A stretch of 64,000 nt of DNA, taken from NCBI GenBank assembly GCA_016709575.1, contig JADJMM010000014.1, positions 85,153-149,152 on the forward strand. Direction: 5' to 3'. Shown here piece by piece: positions 9,690-17,956 of the stretch (positions are counted from its first letter, which is position 1; each line of letters opens with the position of its first letter). Below the pieces are notes generated by a model, which saw only the letters and a list, made by a program, of their open reading frames with translations, was not told the DNA's origin and searched no databases. A program made the translations under genes and the position numbers. This DNA comes from Sphingobacteriaceae bacterium. GTDB lineage: Bacteria > Bacteroidota > Bacteroidia > B-17B0 > Aurantibacillaceae.

Positions 9690-10643
9690 ATGCAGATTTC
9701 CATAGTAATACCTTTAAAAGACGAAGCCGAGTCGCTACCCGAATTACACGAATGGATAGTGAAGGTAATGACTGCTAACCAGTTCAGCTATGAAATACTT
9801 TTTATAGATGATGGAAGTAAGGATGGTTCTTGGAAAGTAATTGAAGATTTACGTAAAAAAAACTCTAATGTCCGTGCTATAAAATTCCGTCGCAATTATG
9901 GCAAATCTCCCGCTTTATTTGTGGGTTTTGAAGCTGTGAAGGGTGATGTGGTTATTACCATGGATGCCGATTTACAGGATAGTCCAGATGAAATTCCTGA
10001 ACTCTACAAAATGATAACTGAAGAAGGTTATGATTTAGTGAGTGGATGGAAAAAGAAACGTCATGATAACGCAGTAACAAAAAATCTTCCTTCTAAATTA
10101 TATAATTGGACTAACCGTAAAATATCAGGCATTAAATTACATGACATGAATTGCGGTTTAAAAGCCTATCGCAAAGAAGTGGTGAAGAGTATTGAAATTT
10201 ATGGTGAGATGCACCGTTTTATTCCTGTGCTTGCAAAAAACGCGGGCTTTGGAAAAATAGGTGAGAAGGTTGTACAACATCAGGCGAGAAAATACGGAAC
10301 CAGTAAATTTGGATGGGACAGATTCATTAATGGTTTTTTAGATTTAATGACCATTACGTTTTTATCAAAATTCGGAAAACGGCCAATGCACTTTTTTGGT
10401 TTGGTGGGAATGATTATGTTTTTTGTCGGATTTGCAGCTGCGTTTTATTTGGGCGTAGATAAATTATATCACGTGTTTAATCATATTGCAGCCCGTAAAA
10501 TTGCAGATAGACCTTTATTTTATATTTCATTAACCACAATGATATTAGGTTCTATGATGTTTTTAGCAGGATTTTTGGGAGAGTTAATTCTACGTAACTC
10601 ACCGGTTCGAAATAATTACTTAATTGAACAAGAGATCAATTAA
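9690..10643 (+). CDS. Family 2 glycosyltransferase, membrane-anchored (DPM1/GtrB-like)
   Basis: A GT-A fold opens with ISIVIPLKDEAESLPEL and FIDDGSKDGSW, with the metal-binding block DADLQDSP (about residues 90-97). Two C-terminal membrane segments (about 235-260 and 280-305) are followed by a short tail, as in polyprenyl-phosphate glycosyltransferases. It should move a sugar from a nucleotide donor to a lipid carrier for surface glycans. The ATG at 9690 starts MQISIVIPL and is preferred over an in-frame Met at 9675. The next gene overlaps its stop as TAATG. Confidence 0.9.
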   Translation: MQISIVIPLKDEAESLPELHEWIVKVMTANQFSYEILFIDDGSKDGSWKVIEDLRKKNSNVRAIKFRRNYGKSPALFVGFEAVKGDVVITMDADLQDSPDEIPELYKMITEEGYDLVSGWKKKRHDNAVTKNLPSKLYNWTNRKISGIKLHDMNCGLKAYRKEVVKSIEIYGEMHRFIPVLAKNAGFGKIGEKVVQHQARKYGTSKFGWDRFINGFLDLMTITFLSKFGKRPMHFFGLVGMIMFFVGFAAAFYLGVDKLYHVFNHIAARKIADRPLFYISLTTMILGSMMFLAGFLGELILRNSPVRNNYLIEQEIN

Positions 10644-11236
10644 TGGTTTCCGAAACCAAAAAGAGACCACCACGCATTCCTCTTACCCCTGAAGAAGTTC
10701 AGGACTTCATCAAATTGAAAAGATACAAAGAGCGAGCAAAAACTGAACGATTTAAAAAGACAAAAACCTATAAAGTACTTAATGTATTTAATATTATCTG
10801 CATTGTAATTTATACTGAAATTATTTTTGCGTTTTTAGGCTCCTGTAATTTTACAACACATTATATAAAATCAAACACTTTTAATTATGGTGCGGAGATT
10901 TTAGGAGGAAGACGCGTATTCAGCACTGCGGTGTTTACAACTGTTAACGATAAGGTATACGAAGTAGGGGTTAACGACACTACAGCTTTACCGAAAAATT
11001 TTACTGGTTTAAGAGTAGGTTCAGATTGGTTATTGCAGAAAGAAGTGAAAGTAAGATTTAAAAAGGGTGGAAAAGATTTTTACATCAAACGCGCGTTCCC
11101 CTTATTATTCATTTCTATTTTGTGGGGCATTGTTACGTTTGTGTTGTTTGGTTATAATATGAATCAGAATGAGTATTCGTTGAATGTGGTGTCGTTCATC
11201 AATCTTCTCACCATGTTATCCTTCATGTTACTCTAA
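10643..11236 (+). CDS. Membrane protein of unknown function
   Basis: A very basic cytoplasmic N-terminus (residues 1-45, many Lys/Arg/Pro) is followed by a membrane segment (about 48-66), a beta-rich extracytoplasmic domain (about 70-150) and two more membrane segments (about 150-172 and 180-197). Its ATG overlaps the glycosyltransferase stop by one base, so the two are translationally coupled and probably work on the same surface glycan. No family recognised. Its 3' end overlaps the convergent hydrolase gene by 9 bases. Confidence 0.65.
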   Translation: MVSETKKRPPRIPLTPEEVQDFIKLKRYKERAKTERFKKTKTYKVLNVFNIICIVIYTEIIFAFLGSCNFTTHYIKSNTFNYGAEILGGRRVFSTAVFTTVNDKVYEVGVNDTTALPKNFTGLRVGSDWLLQKEVKVRFKKGGKDFYIKRAFPLLFISILWGIVTFVLFGYNMNQNEYSLNVVSFINLLTMLSFMLL

Positions 11237-11833
11237 TAACTCTGAGTCATACATATCTCCCGGCGAAATCATTTTTTCATCATAAGGAATATTTTTTCCA
11301 TAACGTTGTTTCATGATATCTTTAACTGCAGGATGCGTTAAATCAAACTCTTTAAGAGGTCGAAGTTTACCAAGGTCAATTCCTAGAGCGTGATTGTAAA
11401 GTTTCCAAACAAATTCAGAACAATATAATTCCTCATCACTCCAATTAAAACCTAAATCATAATGAATGCCTAATTGGGATTTAGCTTCTGTGAGCATTTT
11501 TGTAATCGCATCCTGTGTTAATTTGGATTGGTCTTTTAAACGTTTGATATAATATTTTCCATCGGCACTCATATCTACAAATTGTTCAAACGTATTTTTC
11601 GAAACAGGTTCTACAGCGTGATAAACCATCGTCTTACCATTTTCAATTAATACAATCCCAACATGCGTGTATTTTGATTTAGTAGCTAACTGAATCGCTT
11701 TACCTTGTCCGGATGGATTAACTATAAAAACGATGTCGCCGTTTTTAAGTGGTTTCTCTGATTTTAAATAAATAAATCCTGTTAAAAGGATAAAAGCTAA
11801 AAAGCTTGACAGTAAGAAAATGTGTTTCCGCAT
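11228..11833 (-). CDS. YiiX-like permuted NlpC/P60 cysteine hydrolase
   Basis: After a signal peptide (residues 1-22) comes GDIVFIVNPSGQGKAIQLATKS, then YTHVGIV, where the His is a catalytic residue of the YaeF/YiiX permuted papain-like fold. The Cys follows in ELYCSEFVWKLY, about residue 140. The order His before Cys marks the permuted group. It probably acts as an amidase or lipid hydrolase in the cell envelope. The 201 residues fit the family and the gene is intact. Confidence 0.82.
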   Translation of the reverse strand: MRKHIFLLSSFLAFILLTGFIYLKSEKPLKNGDIVFIVNPSGQGKAIQLATKSKYTHVGIVLIENGKTMVYHAVEPVSKNTFEQFVDMSADGKYYIKRLKDQSKLTQDAITKMLTEAKSQLGIHYDLGFNWSDEELYCSEFVWKLYNHALGIDLGKLRPLKEFDLTHPAVKDIMKQRYGKNIPYDEKMISPGDMYDSELLE

Positions 11834-11934
11834 AAATGTATAACGTGCGGAAAGATGGAAACGTTACAGCTTTAACAAAATTTTAGATACTGTTCGGATG
11901 CAAGCACTCATTGAAGGTGATTGAGGAAAGCTTT

Positions 11935-12381
11935 TTATTCTGATATAATAAGCTCTACTTCAGCTTTTAGTTCAGGATATTTTCTGCAAATATTGGTGGC
12001 AGTATAAATAGCAAATACCCTTGGCGCATGAGGTAATGTGGCATTTTTAGCAAGCCTTAGAGAGATGTCAAATATTTCTCCGCAATATTTTTCAGGTATA
12101 TCAATATCGCGTAAGGTGCCAATTACATTTCGAATTGCTCCTGTATGCTGACCTTGTTGATTTAAAAATTTTATGAGTTGTGGAATTTGCGGATAAATCG
12201 CTTTTGGATTTCTGTGACTTAAATGTTGCAAAGTCCAGGAAGCGCGCATGCTAATTAGAGGGTCCTTACCTAATATAAGTTTGGTTAATTCTTTAGCAAG
12301 CTTAGGATTGTTTTCGTTTTCCTTTAAAAACTTGTTTACTTTTTTGAGACTGAAATATTTTATGTCTTTAATATCTTCCAT
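11935..12381 (-). CDS. Small alpha-helical HEAT-like protein
   Basis: 148 mostly helical residues with HEAT-like helix pairs (KDPLISMRASWTLQHLSHRNP and IPQLIKFLNQQGQ). It is probably a protein-binding adaptor, substrate unknown. I choose the Met at 12381 (MEDIKDIKYF) over 12399 because its ATG overlaps the stop of the upstream exporter as TAATG, a coupling seen repeatedly in this window. It is the last gene of the serA-to-DMT run. Confidence 0.6.
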   Translation of the reverse strand: MEDIKDIKYFSLKKVNKFLKENENNPKLAKELTKLILGKDPLISMRASWTLQHLSHRNPKAIYPQIPQLIKFLNQQGQHTGAIRNVIGTLRDIDIPEKYCGEIFDISLRLAKNATLPHAPRVFAIYTATNICRKYPELKAEVELIISE

Positions 12382-13310
12382 TAGAATTGATTTCTCCAAA
12401 TTAAAATAACAACACCTAAAATAGCAATTATACAGGCAAATACAGATTGCAATGTGATTTTCTCTTTATACACTAATAAATTTACAGGCAATACAACTAT
12501 CGGTAGCAAGGCAAAAATAGTTTGTGCAACTGCCACTTCAATTTTTTGGATAGCAATTAAAGAACAAGTTACACCGCATATTGGTCCGAGGAAAGTACCG
12601 AGAACCATGTAAGGCAATGCATTATTTTTATTAGTTAAAATTGGTTTTGAATTCGCAATTAATTTTTTGGCGAACAATGAAACTAAAAACGCAGCAGCAA
12701 ACGCAAATAACAAACGAATCCAAACGGCGTGCATGGTGGGGATGTGTTCGGTATAGTAATCCATACCATATTTTGAAAGCACTAATCCTGTACCTTGACA
12801 AAGTGCGCCGATTATGCCTAGAATAATTCCTGTTTTATCGCGTTTAAATCCTGCTTCTTCAGCCGCTGCAGTATCTTTTTTTGAAAGTGTTAACCATATC
12901 ACCCCGCCAATAGTTATTGCAATACCAAGCATCCCAATTAAATTTACTTTTTCACCAAGCACTAAAAAACCCATACTCAATGCAGCGCCAGGTGCAAATG
13001 TGGTGTACAAACTTCCGAGTTTTGGTCCGAGTATAGTAAAGGATTTAAAACTGCAATAGTCTCCAATGGTAAAACCAATAATTCCTGATGCTCCTAAAAA
13101 AACGAAATGATATAAATGTGGTTGTGAAAATAAATCAAGGATGTTTAATGAATTCGTGAAAAATAATATAATGGAAATTAGAATCCACGCTAATAATAAA
13201 CGGTATTGATTTACAGGGGCTGTTCCAATTCGTTTTGCCGCTTCTGTGAATGGAAAAATACCTAGACTCCAGCATAATGTAGTAACAAGTGCAATTAGTT
13301 CTCCGCTCAT
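12381..13310 (-). CDS. DMT-superfamily exporter with two EamA domains
   Basis: Ten hydrophobic segments in two repeated halves are typical of EamA metabolite exporters. Examples are LVTTLCWSLGIFPF at the start, a GFLVLGEKVNL motif at the end of the first half, and LLVYKEKITLQSVFACIIAILGVVIL at the end of the second. The 309 residues are full length. The start overlaps the yggS stop as ATGA. The substrate cannot be told from sequence. Intact. Confidence 0.85.
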   Translation of the reverse strand: MSGELIALVTTLCWSLGIFPFTEAAKRIGTAPVNQYRLLLAWILISIILFFTNSLNILDLFSQPHLYHFVFLGASGIIGFTIGDYCSFKSFTILGPKLGSLYTTFAPGAALSMGFLVLGEKVNLIGMLGIAITIGGVIWLTLSKKDTAAAEEAGFKRDKTGIILGIIGALCQGTGLVLSKYGMDYYTEHIPTMHAVWIRLLFAFAAAFLVSLFAKKLIANSKPILTNKNNALPYMVLGTFLGPICGVTCSLIAIQKIEVAVAQTIFALLPIVVLPVNLLVYKEKITLQSVFACIIAILGVVILIWRNQF

Positions 13311-13963
13311 TTAGAATAATTCCTTTCGCCGAAAATAATACTTCCAATACGTACAATTGTGCTTCCTTCTTCAATGGCAATTTTATAATCACTGCTCATG
13401 CCAAAGGAGAGATGTTTAATGTTTAATGTTTGATGTTTGTTGGAGAAGTCTTTTAAAGATTTGAATTCTTTTCGGATTTGAGCTTCGTTATCTGTATTGG
13501 AAGCCATTGCCATGAAACCACACACTTTAATGTTTTGAAGTTGTTTGTATTCTTCTGATTTGAATATGGCTTCGCATTCTTCAAAGGATAAACCAAATTT
13601 AGTTTCTTCTTGAGCGATGTAAATTTGTAGGAGGCAATTAATGACACGATTGTTTTTTTGCGCTTGCTTATTTATTTCTTGTAATAATTTGAAACTATCT
13701 ACACCATGAATTAAATATACAAACGGCGCAATAAATTTGACTTTATTACTTTGTAAATGCCCGATAAAGTGCCAATTAATATCTTTTGGAAGTTGCTCGT
13801 GTTTGTCAACCAATTCCTGAACGTAATTCTCGCCAAAATTTATTTGTCCGGCATTGTAAGCTTCTAAAATAGCTTCGTTAGGTTTTGTCTTAGATACTGC
13901 AACAAGAGTCACATGCGGAGGAATAGAACTCTTTATTTTATTTAAATTGTCTTTTACTGACAT
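13307..13963 (-). CDS. yggS: YggS/PLPBP family pyridoxal-phosphate homeostasis protein
   Basis: A single-domain PLP-binding TIM-barrel protein that buffers pyridoxal phosphate. The PLP lysine lies in VAVSKTKP, INFGENYVQE and WHFIGHLQSNK are hallmark strands, and the phosphate-binding end reads SFGMSSDYKIAIEEGSTIVRIGS. The ATG at 13963 (MSVKDNLNK) is chosen because an upstream Met at 14020 would lie inside the preceding gene. It follows the DUF1015 stop after two bases. About 218 residues, normal for the family. Confidence 0.93.
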   Translation of the reverse strand: MSVKDNLNKIKSSIPPHVTLVAVSKTKPNEAILEAYNAGQINFGENYVQELVDKHEQLPKDINWHFIGHLQSNKVKFIAPFVYLIHGVDSFKLLQEINKQAQKNNRVINCLLQIYIAQEETKFGLSFEECEAIFKSEEYKQLQNIKVCGFMAMASNTDNEAQIRKEFKSLKDFSNKHQTLNIKHLSFGMSSDYKIAIEEGSTIVRIGSIIFGERNYSK

Positions 13964-13965
13964 TT

Positions 13966-15213
13966 CTAATCTTCGAATGTATAGATCACTAAACCACTTC
14001 TCATTTTTGGTTCTACCCAAGTTGATTTTGGTGGCATGATGTTATTGGTGTCGGCAATCCATTTTAAATGTTCCATAGTTACAGGATACAAACCAAAAGC
14101 AATGGCAGCTTTTCCTTCATCTACTTGTTTTTTTAATTCAGAACTTCCTTTAACACCGGGAACAAAACCAATTCGTTTATCTGTTTTTAAATCGTGAACA
14201 TCAAAAATAGGAGAGAGGATATGCTCTGTTAAGATAGCAGCATCTAAACTTCCAACAGGATCTTTTGCGTTGTAAGTATCAGTTTTTGCTTTTAACGAAT
14301 ACCATTTTTTATCAGTATACATCGATAGTTCGTGTTTAGAGGTAGGTTTGAAATCATCTCCTTTTACTTCTGTTACATCAAACTTGGTTTTGATTTTCTT
14401 TATTAAATCATTTACAGATAAATTATTTAAATCTTTCACCACACGATTGTAATCGTAAATTTTTAATTGCGATTCAGGAAAGAAAACACCTAAATAGTAA
14501 TTAAAAGCTTCTTCACCAGTATAATTCTTCTTGGTACTACGTTTAATTTTTCCCAATAGAGCAGAGGAGGCCGAACGGTGATGACCATCTGCAATGTAAA
14601 TATTAGGAATTTGAGAAAAACGACTTGCAATTAATTGAACGGTCTTTTTATCTTTCACTACCCAAAGGGTGTGACGAACCTTATCGGTTGTTGTAAAATC
14701 GTAATCGGGTTTTTCTTCTAAAGTTTCATTGGTAGTTTTATCAATTACTTTATCATTCGGATAACAAAATAAAACGGGTTCTGCATTGAATTCACAAACC
14801 TCCAAGTAATCTTTAAGTTTCTCCTCACGCGATGTAATCGTTTGCTCGTGAATTTTAATTACACCTTCTAAATAATCATCAATACTTGTACAAGCAATAA
14901 TCCCAACATATGTATTGTTTTCTTTTACTTGTCGGTATACATAATAACACGGACTTTCATCCCGCAAAAATATTTTCTCCTTAACGAAACTCTTGAATTT
15001 ATTTTTTACTTTTTGAAGTCTTTCACGGGAACCTGGTTTCGTTTTGATATTATCATCGAAGTCGGGATTAATAACGTGAAGAAACGTAAATGGATTTCCG
15101 GCAAGTTTTTCGCGGAGTTCAGATGGATTGTAACCATCAACAGAACGTGAAGCGACTAAATGCACTTTGTCGTTTTCAGGACGGATTGCACGGAAGGGAA
15201 TAACCTTAGCCAT
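13966..15213 (-). CDS. DUF1015 family protein
   Basis: It starts MAKVIPFRAIRP, the typical DUF1015 N-terminus. Further family features are FLHVINPDF, YVYRQ, IADGHHRSASSA near residue 210 and the C-terminal GFVPGV and PPKSTWVEPKMRSGLVIY. The 415 residues are full length. The family sits next to serC and serA in many Bacteroidota and is thought to belong to serine metabolism, but its reaction is not established as far as I know. Here it lies 18 bases after serA. Confidence 0.9.
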   Translation of the reverse strand: MAKVIPFRAIRPENDKVHLVASRSVDGYNPSELREKLAGNPFTFLHVINPDFDDNIKTKPGSRERLQKVKNKFKSFVKEKIFLRDESPCYYVYRQVKENNTYVGIIACTSIDDYLEGVIKIHEQTITSREEKLKDYLEVCEFNAEPVLFCYPNDKVIDKTTNETLEEKPDYDFTTTDKVRHTLWVVKDKKTVQLIASRFSQIPNIYIADGHHRSASSALLGKIKRSTKKNYTGEEAFNYYLGVFFPESQLKIYDYNRVVKDLNNLSVNDLIKKIKTKFDVTEVKGDDFKPTSKHELSMYTDKKWYSLKAKTDTYNAKDPVGSLDAAILTEHILSPIFDVHDLKTDKRIGFVPGVKGSSELKKQVDEGKAAIAFGLYPVTMEHLKWIADTNNIMPPKSTWVEPKMRSGLVIYTFED

Positions 15214-15231
15214 AGTTCTTAAAAGTACAGA

Positions 15232-16182
15232 TTAATTAAGTGCAGCAATTAGTTTCTCTGCTAATTCTACTCCAATACGTTCCTGAGCCTCGTTAGTTGC
15301 TGCTCCAATGTGCGGAGTCAAAGAAATTTTTGGATGTGATAAAATTGCAGCTAATGGCTTTGGTTCGTTTTCAAAAACGTCTAAACATGCATGGGAAATT
15401 TTTCCGCTGTTTAATGCTTCTATCAAATCATTTTCATCAATAACACCACCGCGTGCAGAATTAATTAAAATAACCCCATCTTTCATCAAGGCAATTTCTT
15501 TTTTGGTGATTAATTTTCCACCCGGTACATGGAATGTAATAAAATCACTTTGCTCTAAAACTTTTTCTAATGGAATTGTGTTTAGTTTTACTTTAACCGG
15601 ACTAACAGTTGCAATATCTAAATCAATAGCCGCTTCAGTCACAAACGGATCAAAAGCATTTACTTTCATACCTAAACCTAAAGCAATCTTTGCAACACTT
15701 TGTCCGATGCGGCCAAAACCAACAATGCCCATCGTTTTTCCGCGGAGCTCAACACCTTTTGCATATTTCTTTTTTAATTCTTCAAATTTCGCTTCACCGT
15801 TCGTTGGCATTTGACGATTACTGTCGTATAAAAATCGAACTGAGTTAAATAGATGAGCAAAAACTAATTCTGCAACAGAGTTTGATGAAGCTGCAGGTGT
15901 ATTTATCACGTTTATGCCTTTGCTTTTTGCATAATCCACATCAATATTATCCATTCCAACACCACCGCGGCCAATAACTTTTAAACCGGGACAAGCGTCA
16001 ATAACGTCTTTACGAACTTTTGTCGCACTTCTTACTGTTAAAGCCACATAACCTTTTTCGTTAATTGCTTTAGCAAGATCTTCTTGTGCTACTTTATCAG
16101 TGATAACCGTAAATCCTGCTTTTTCTAAAAGTGCTTTTCCCGTGTTGTCAATGCCATCGTTGGCTAAAATTGTTTTGCCCAT
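15232..16182 (-). CDS. serA: D-3-phosphoglycerate dehydrogenase (short form, no ACT domain)
   Basis: A D-2-hydroxyacid dehydrogenase that makes 3-phosphohydroxypyruvate, the first step of serine synthesis. The NAD site is GFGRIGQSVA (about residues 150-160), with the catalytic Arg in NSARGGVIDE, Glu in DVFENEP and His in LTPHIGAAT. The 316 residues lack the regulatory C-terminal domains of the long enzyme. The link to serC and DUF1015 supports the serine role over other hydroxyacid dehydrogenases. Intact. Confidence 0.9.
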   Translation of the reverse strand: MGKTILANDGIDNTGKALLEKAGFTVITDKVAQEDLAKAINEKGYVALTVRSATKVRKDVIDACPGLKVIGRGGVGMDNIDVDYAKSKGINVINTPAASSNSVAELVFAHLFNSVRFLYDSNRQMPTNGEAKFEELKKKYAKGVELRGKTMGIVGFGRIGQSVAKIALGLGMKVNAFDPFVTEAAIDLDIATVSPVKVKLNTIPLEKVLEQSDFITFHVPGGKLITKKEIALMKDGVILINSARGGVIDENDLIEALNSGKISHACLDVFENEPKPLAAILSHPKISLTPHIGAATNEAQERIGVELAEKLIAALN

Positions 16183-16201
16183 AGTTTTATGTATATGGGA
16201 A

Positions 16202-16209
16202 CAAATATA
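16202..16209 (-). promoter_or_regulatory. -7 promoter box of serA
   Basis: Minus-strand TATATTTG matches TAnnTTTG and lies 20 bases before the serA ATG. It falls between the upstream terminator hairpin and the gene, so serA probably has its own promoter. No clear -33 TTG is visible. Confidence 0.45.
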
Positions 16210-16214
16210 AAAAT

Positions 16215-16245
16215 AAAAACCGTCTACCTTAGGCAGACGGTTTTT
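16215..16245 (-). terminator. Intrinsic terminator between the small ORF and serA
   Basis: AAAAACCGTCTGCC and GGTAGACGGTTTTT form a strong stem with a three-base loop, flanked by A and T runs. It ends the transcript from the small secreted/membrane ORF at 16291-16536. A weaker GGCAG/CTGCC stem (about 16255-16287) lies just upstream on the same strand. Confidence 0.85.
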
Positions 16246-16290
16246 AAAAAGAACGGCAGGTCTTTTAACCCCTTAGCCAAACTGCCATCC

Positions 16291-16536
16291 TTATTCCTTA
16301 ATTGATAATGTTTTTGAATCAGAATAGTTGTTTTCGCTGAAATCAACCAATTTCCAGTTCTTTACTTCTTTTGTCTCGGCTAAAACTACTTTCCCCTCCT
16401 TGGTATTGTTTTTAGTTTCGCGCGCCGAGTATATATTTTTAGTTTTTTGTTTCTGGTTTAAGTATCCGATAAAAAATGGAGAGCAAATTTCAATTCCGAA
16501 CATTGCTACAATTACAATTTGGATTAGCGTTTTCAT
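16291..16536 (-). CDS. Small exported or membrane protein, 81 residues
   Basis: It starts MKTLIQIVIVAMFGIEICSP, a hydrophobic segment that could be a signal anchor. A Lys/Glu/Thr-rich tail follows, with no known motif. It is bounded downstream by an intrinsic terminator, which supports a real monocistronic gene between serC and serA. Function unknown. The reading frame could still be chance, given its size. Confidence 0.45.
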   Translation of the reverse strand: MKTLIQIVIVAMFGIEICSPFFIGYLNQKQKTKNIYSARETKNNTKEGKVVLAETKEVKNWKLVDFSENNYSDSKTLSIKE

Positions 16537-16717
16537 AAGATGTGGGTTTTAGGTGAAACAATCTTTGTAATCTTTGTTACTAATTATTACGATAGCACTT
16601 AATTAATGGTTGGTTGAAAAGCCCTGTAATTAGCAAGTGGTCGGTTTTTTTGAATAAGTGGTAGGTTTTCGGCCGTTAAAAAACAGCACGATTTTTTGAT
16701 TTTTAGGTATAAAAAAA

Positions 16718-16740
16718 GCAGCACTGAGTAGAGTGCTGCT
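16718..16740 (-). terminator. Intrinsic terminator of serC
   Basis: AGCAGCACT and AGTGCTGCT form a perfect 9-bp stem with a five-base loop. A run of seven A on the plus strand becomes the U-tract on the minus-strand transcript. It lies 22 bases after the serC stop. Confidence 0.85.
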
Positions 16741-16761
16741 TATAACGAGTGAAGGTAAATT

Positions 16762-17835
16762 TTATCCTTTTTGTTTCTCGAATGCTTTCATAACATCCAC
16801 TAAAACCTGTACGCTCTCCAATGGTAATGCGTTATATAATGAAGCGCGGTAACCACCAACATCACGGTGACCACGAATGCCACTGATGTTTGCGTCTTTC
16901 CATAATTTATCAAATTCCGGTTCTAATGCTGCGTCTTTTAATAAGAAACATACATTCATATTACTGCGGTCTTCTTTTACAACTGTACCAACAAATAATG
17001 GGTTGCGGTCAATTTCATTATATAAACAATCTGCTTTTTTCTGATTTAAATCTTGTATCCAACTAATGCCACCGTTTTTCTTTAACCATTGTAAAGTTAA
17101 ATAGGTAACGTAGATAGGAAATACAGGAGGCGTGTTGTACATACTTCCACCTTTAATATGTACTTGGTAATCTAACATGCTTAGCATTTTGCGCCCTGTT
17201 TTTCCAAGTGCATCTTTTTTTACCATTACCATTGTACTTCCTGCGGGGCCCATATTTTTTTGTGCACCGGCATAGATCAATGTAAAGTCTTTTGCATTTA
17301 CTTTAGAACTAAAAATATCAGAACTCATGTCACAGACTAATGGAACACTCGTTTTAGGAAACGATTTCATTTGCGTTCCGTAAATAGTATTATTACTGGT
17401 GATGTGTAAATAATCTAAATCAGTTGGGATATCATATCCTTTTGGGATGTAGGTGAAATTTTTGTCTTCAGATGATGCTAATACCTTTGTATTGCCAATC
17501 ATCTTTGCTTCTTTAATCGCCTTACTTGCCCATACACCGGTATTTACATACCCCGCAGTTCCGTTTTCGCGTAATAAATTATATGGAACCATGGCGAATT
17601 GTAAACTTGCGCCACCTCCTAAATACAGCACTTCGTATTCATCACCAACTTCAAATAATTCTTTCACAAGACTGCGCGCGTCATCCATTACCTTTTCGTA
17701 GTTTTTGCTACGGTGAGAAATTTCCAACAACGATAAATTTAAATTATCGAAATTGATACAAGCTTCTGATGCCTGCTTTAATACTTCGGCTGGTAAAATA
17801 CCAGGACCTGCGCTGAAATTGTGAACTTTTGACAT
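16762..17835 (-). CDS. serC: Phosphoserine aminotransferase
   Basis: A class V PLP aminotransferase that converts 3-phosphohydroxypyruvate and glutamate to phosphoserine. The N-terminus VHNFSAGPGILPAEVL is diagnostic. The PLP lysine lies in YAGAQKNMGPAG, and the C-terminus holds GHRDVGGYRASLYNALPLESV. The Met at 17835 is the conserved start, and an in-frame Met at 17886 would add a non-conserved extension. The 357 residues are full length. A promoter fits just upstream. Confidence 0.95.
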   Translation of the reverse strand: MSKVHNFSAGPGILPAEVLKQASEACINFDNLNLSLLEISHRSKNYEKVMDDARSLVKELFEVGDEYEVLYLGGGASLQFAMVPYNLLRENGTAGYVNTGVWASKAIKEAKMIGNTKVLASSEDKNFTYIPKGYDIPTDLDYLHITSNNTIYGTQMKSFPKTSVPLVCDMSSDIFSSKVNAKDFTLIYAGAQKNMGPAGSTMVMVKKDALGKTGRKMLSMLDYQVHIKGGSMYNTPPVFPIYVTYLTLQWLKKNGGISWIQDLNQKKADCLYNEIDRNPLFVGTVVKEDRSNMNVCFLLKDAALEPEFDKLWKDANISGIRGHRDVGGYRASLYNALPLESVQVLVDVMKAFEKQKG

Positions 17836-17858
17836 AAAGAAAGGTTTTAAATTCGAAT

Positions 17859-17886
17859 CAAATTTATAAAGAAAATCAGAATTCAA
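17859..17886 (-). promoter_or_regulatory. Promoter of serC
   Basis: Minus-strand TAAATTTG (17859-17866) matches the -7 box. TTG (17884-17886) lies 17 bases upstream at the -33 position. The predicted start gives a leader of roughly 15-20 bases before the serC ATG. Confidence 0.5.
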
Positions 17887-17956
17887 CTCAGAGTTTGATG
17901 ATTTTCTTTGATTTATTTTCTAACTCAATAATTAAATAGCTTTTGGCGCTCAATTG

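Noticed and set aside
15308..15814. 168-codon plus-strand frame
   Set aside because: It lies antisense to the well-supported serA gene, a frame shadow without a start signal or homology pattern.
16202..16290. Hairpin leader as an attenuator or riboswitch controlling serA
   Set aside because: A TAnnTTTG box lies between the hairpin and the serA start, so the hairpin is better explained as the terminator of the small upstream gene.
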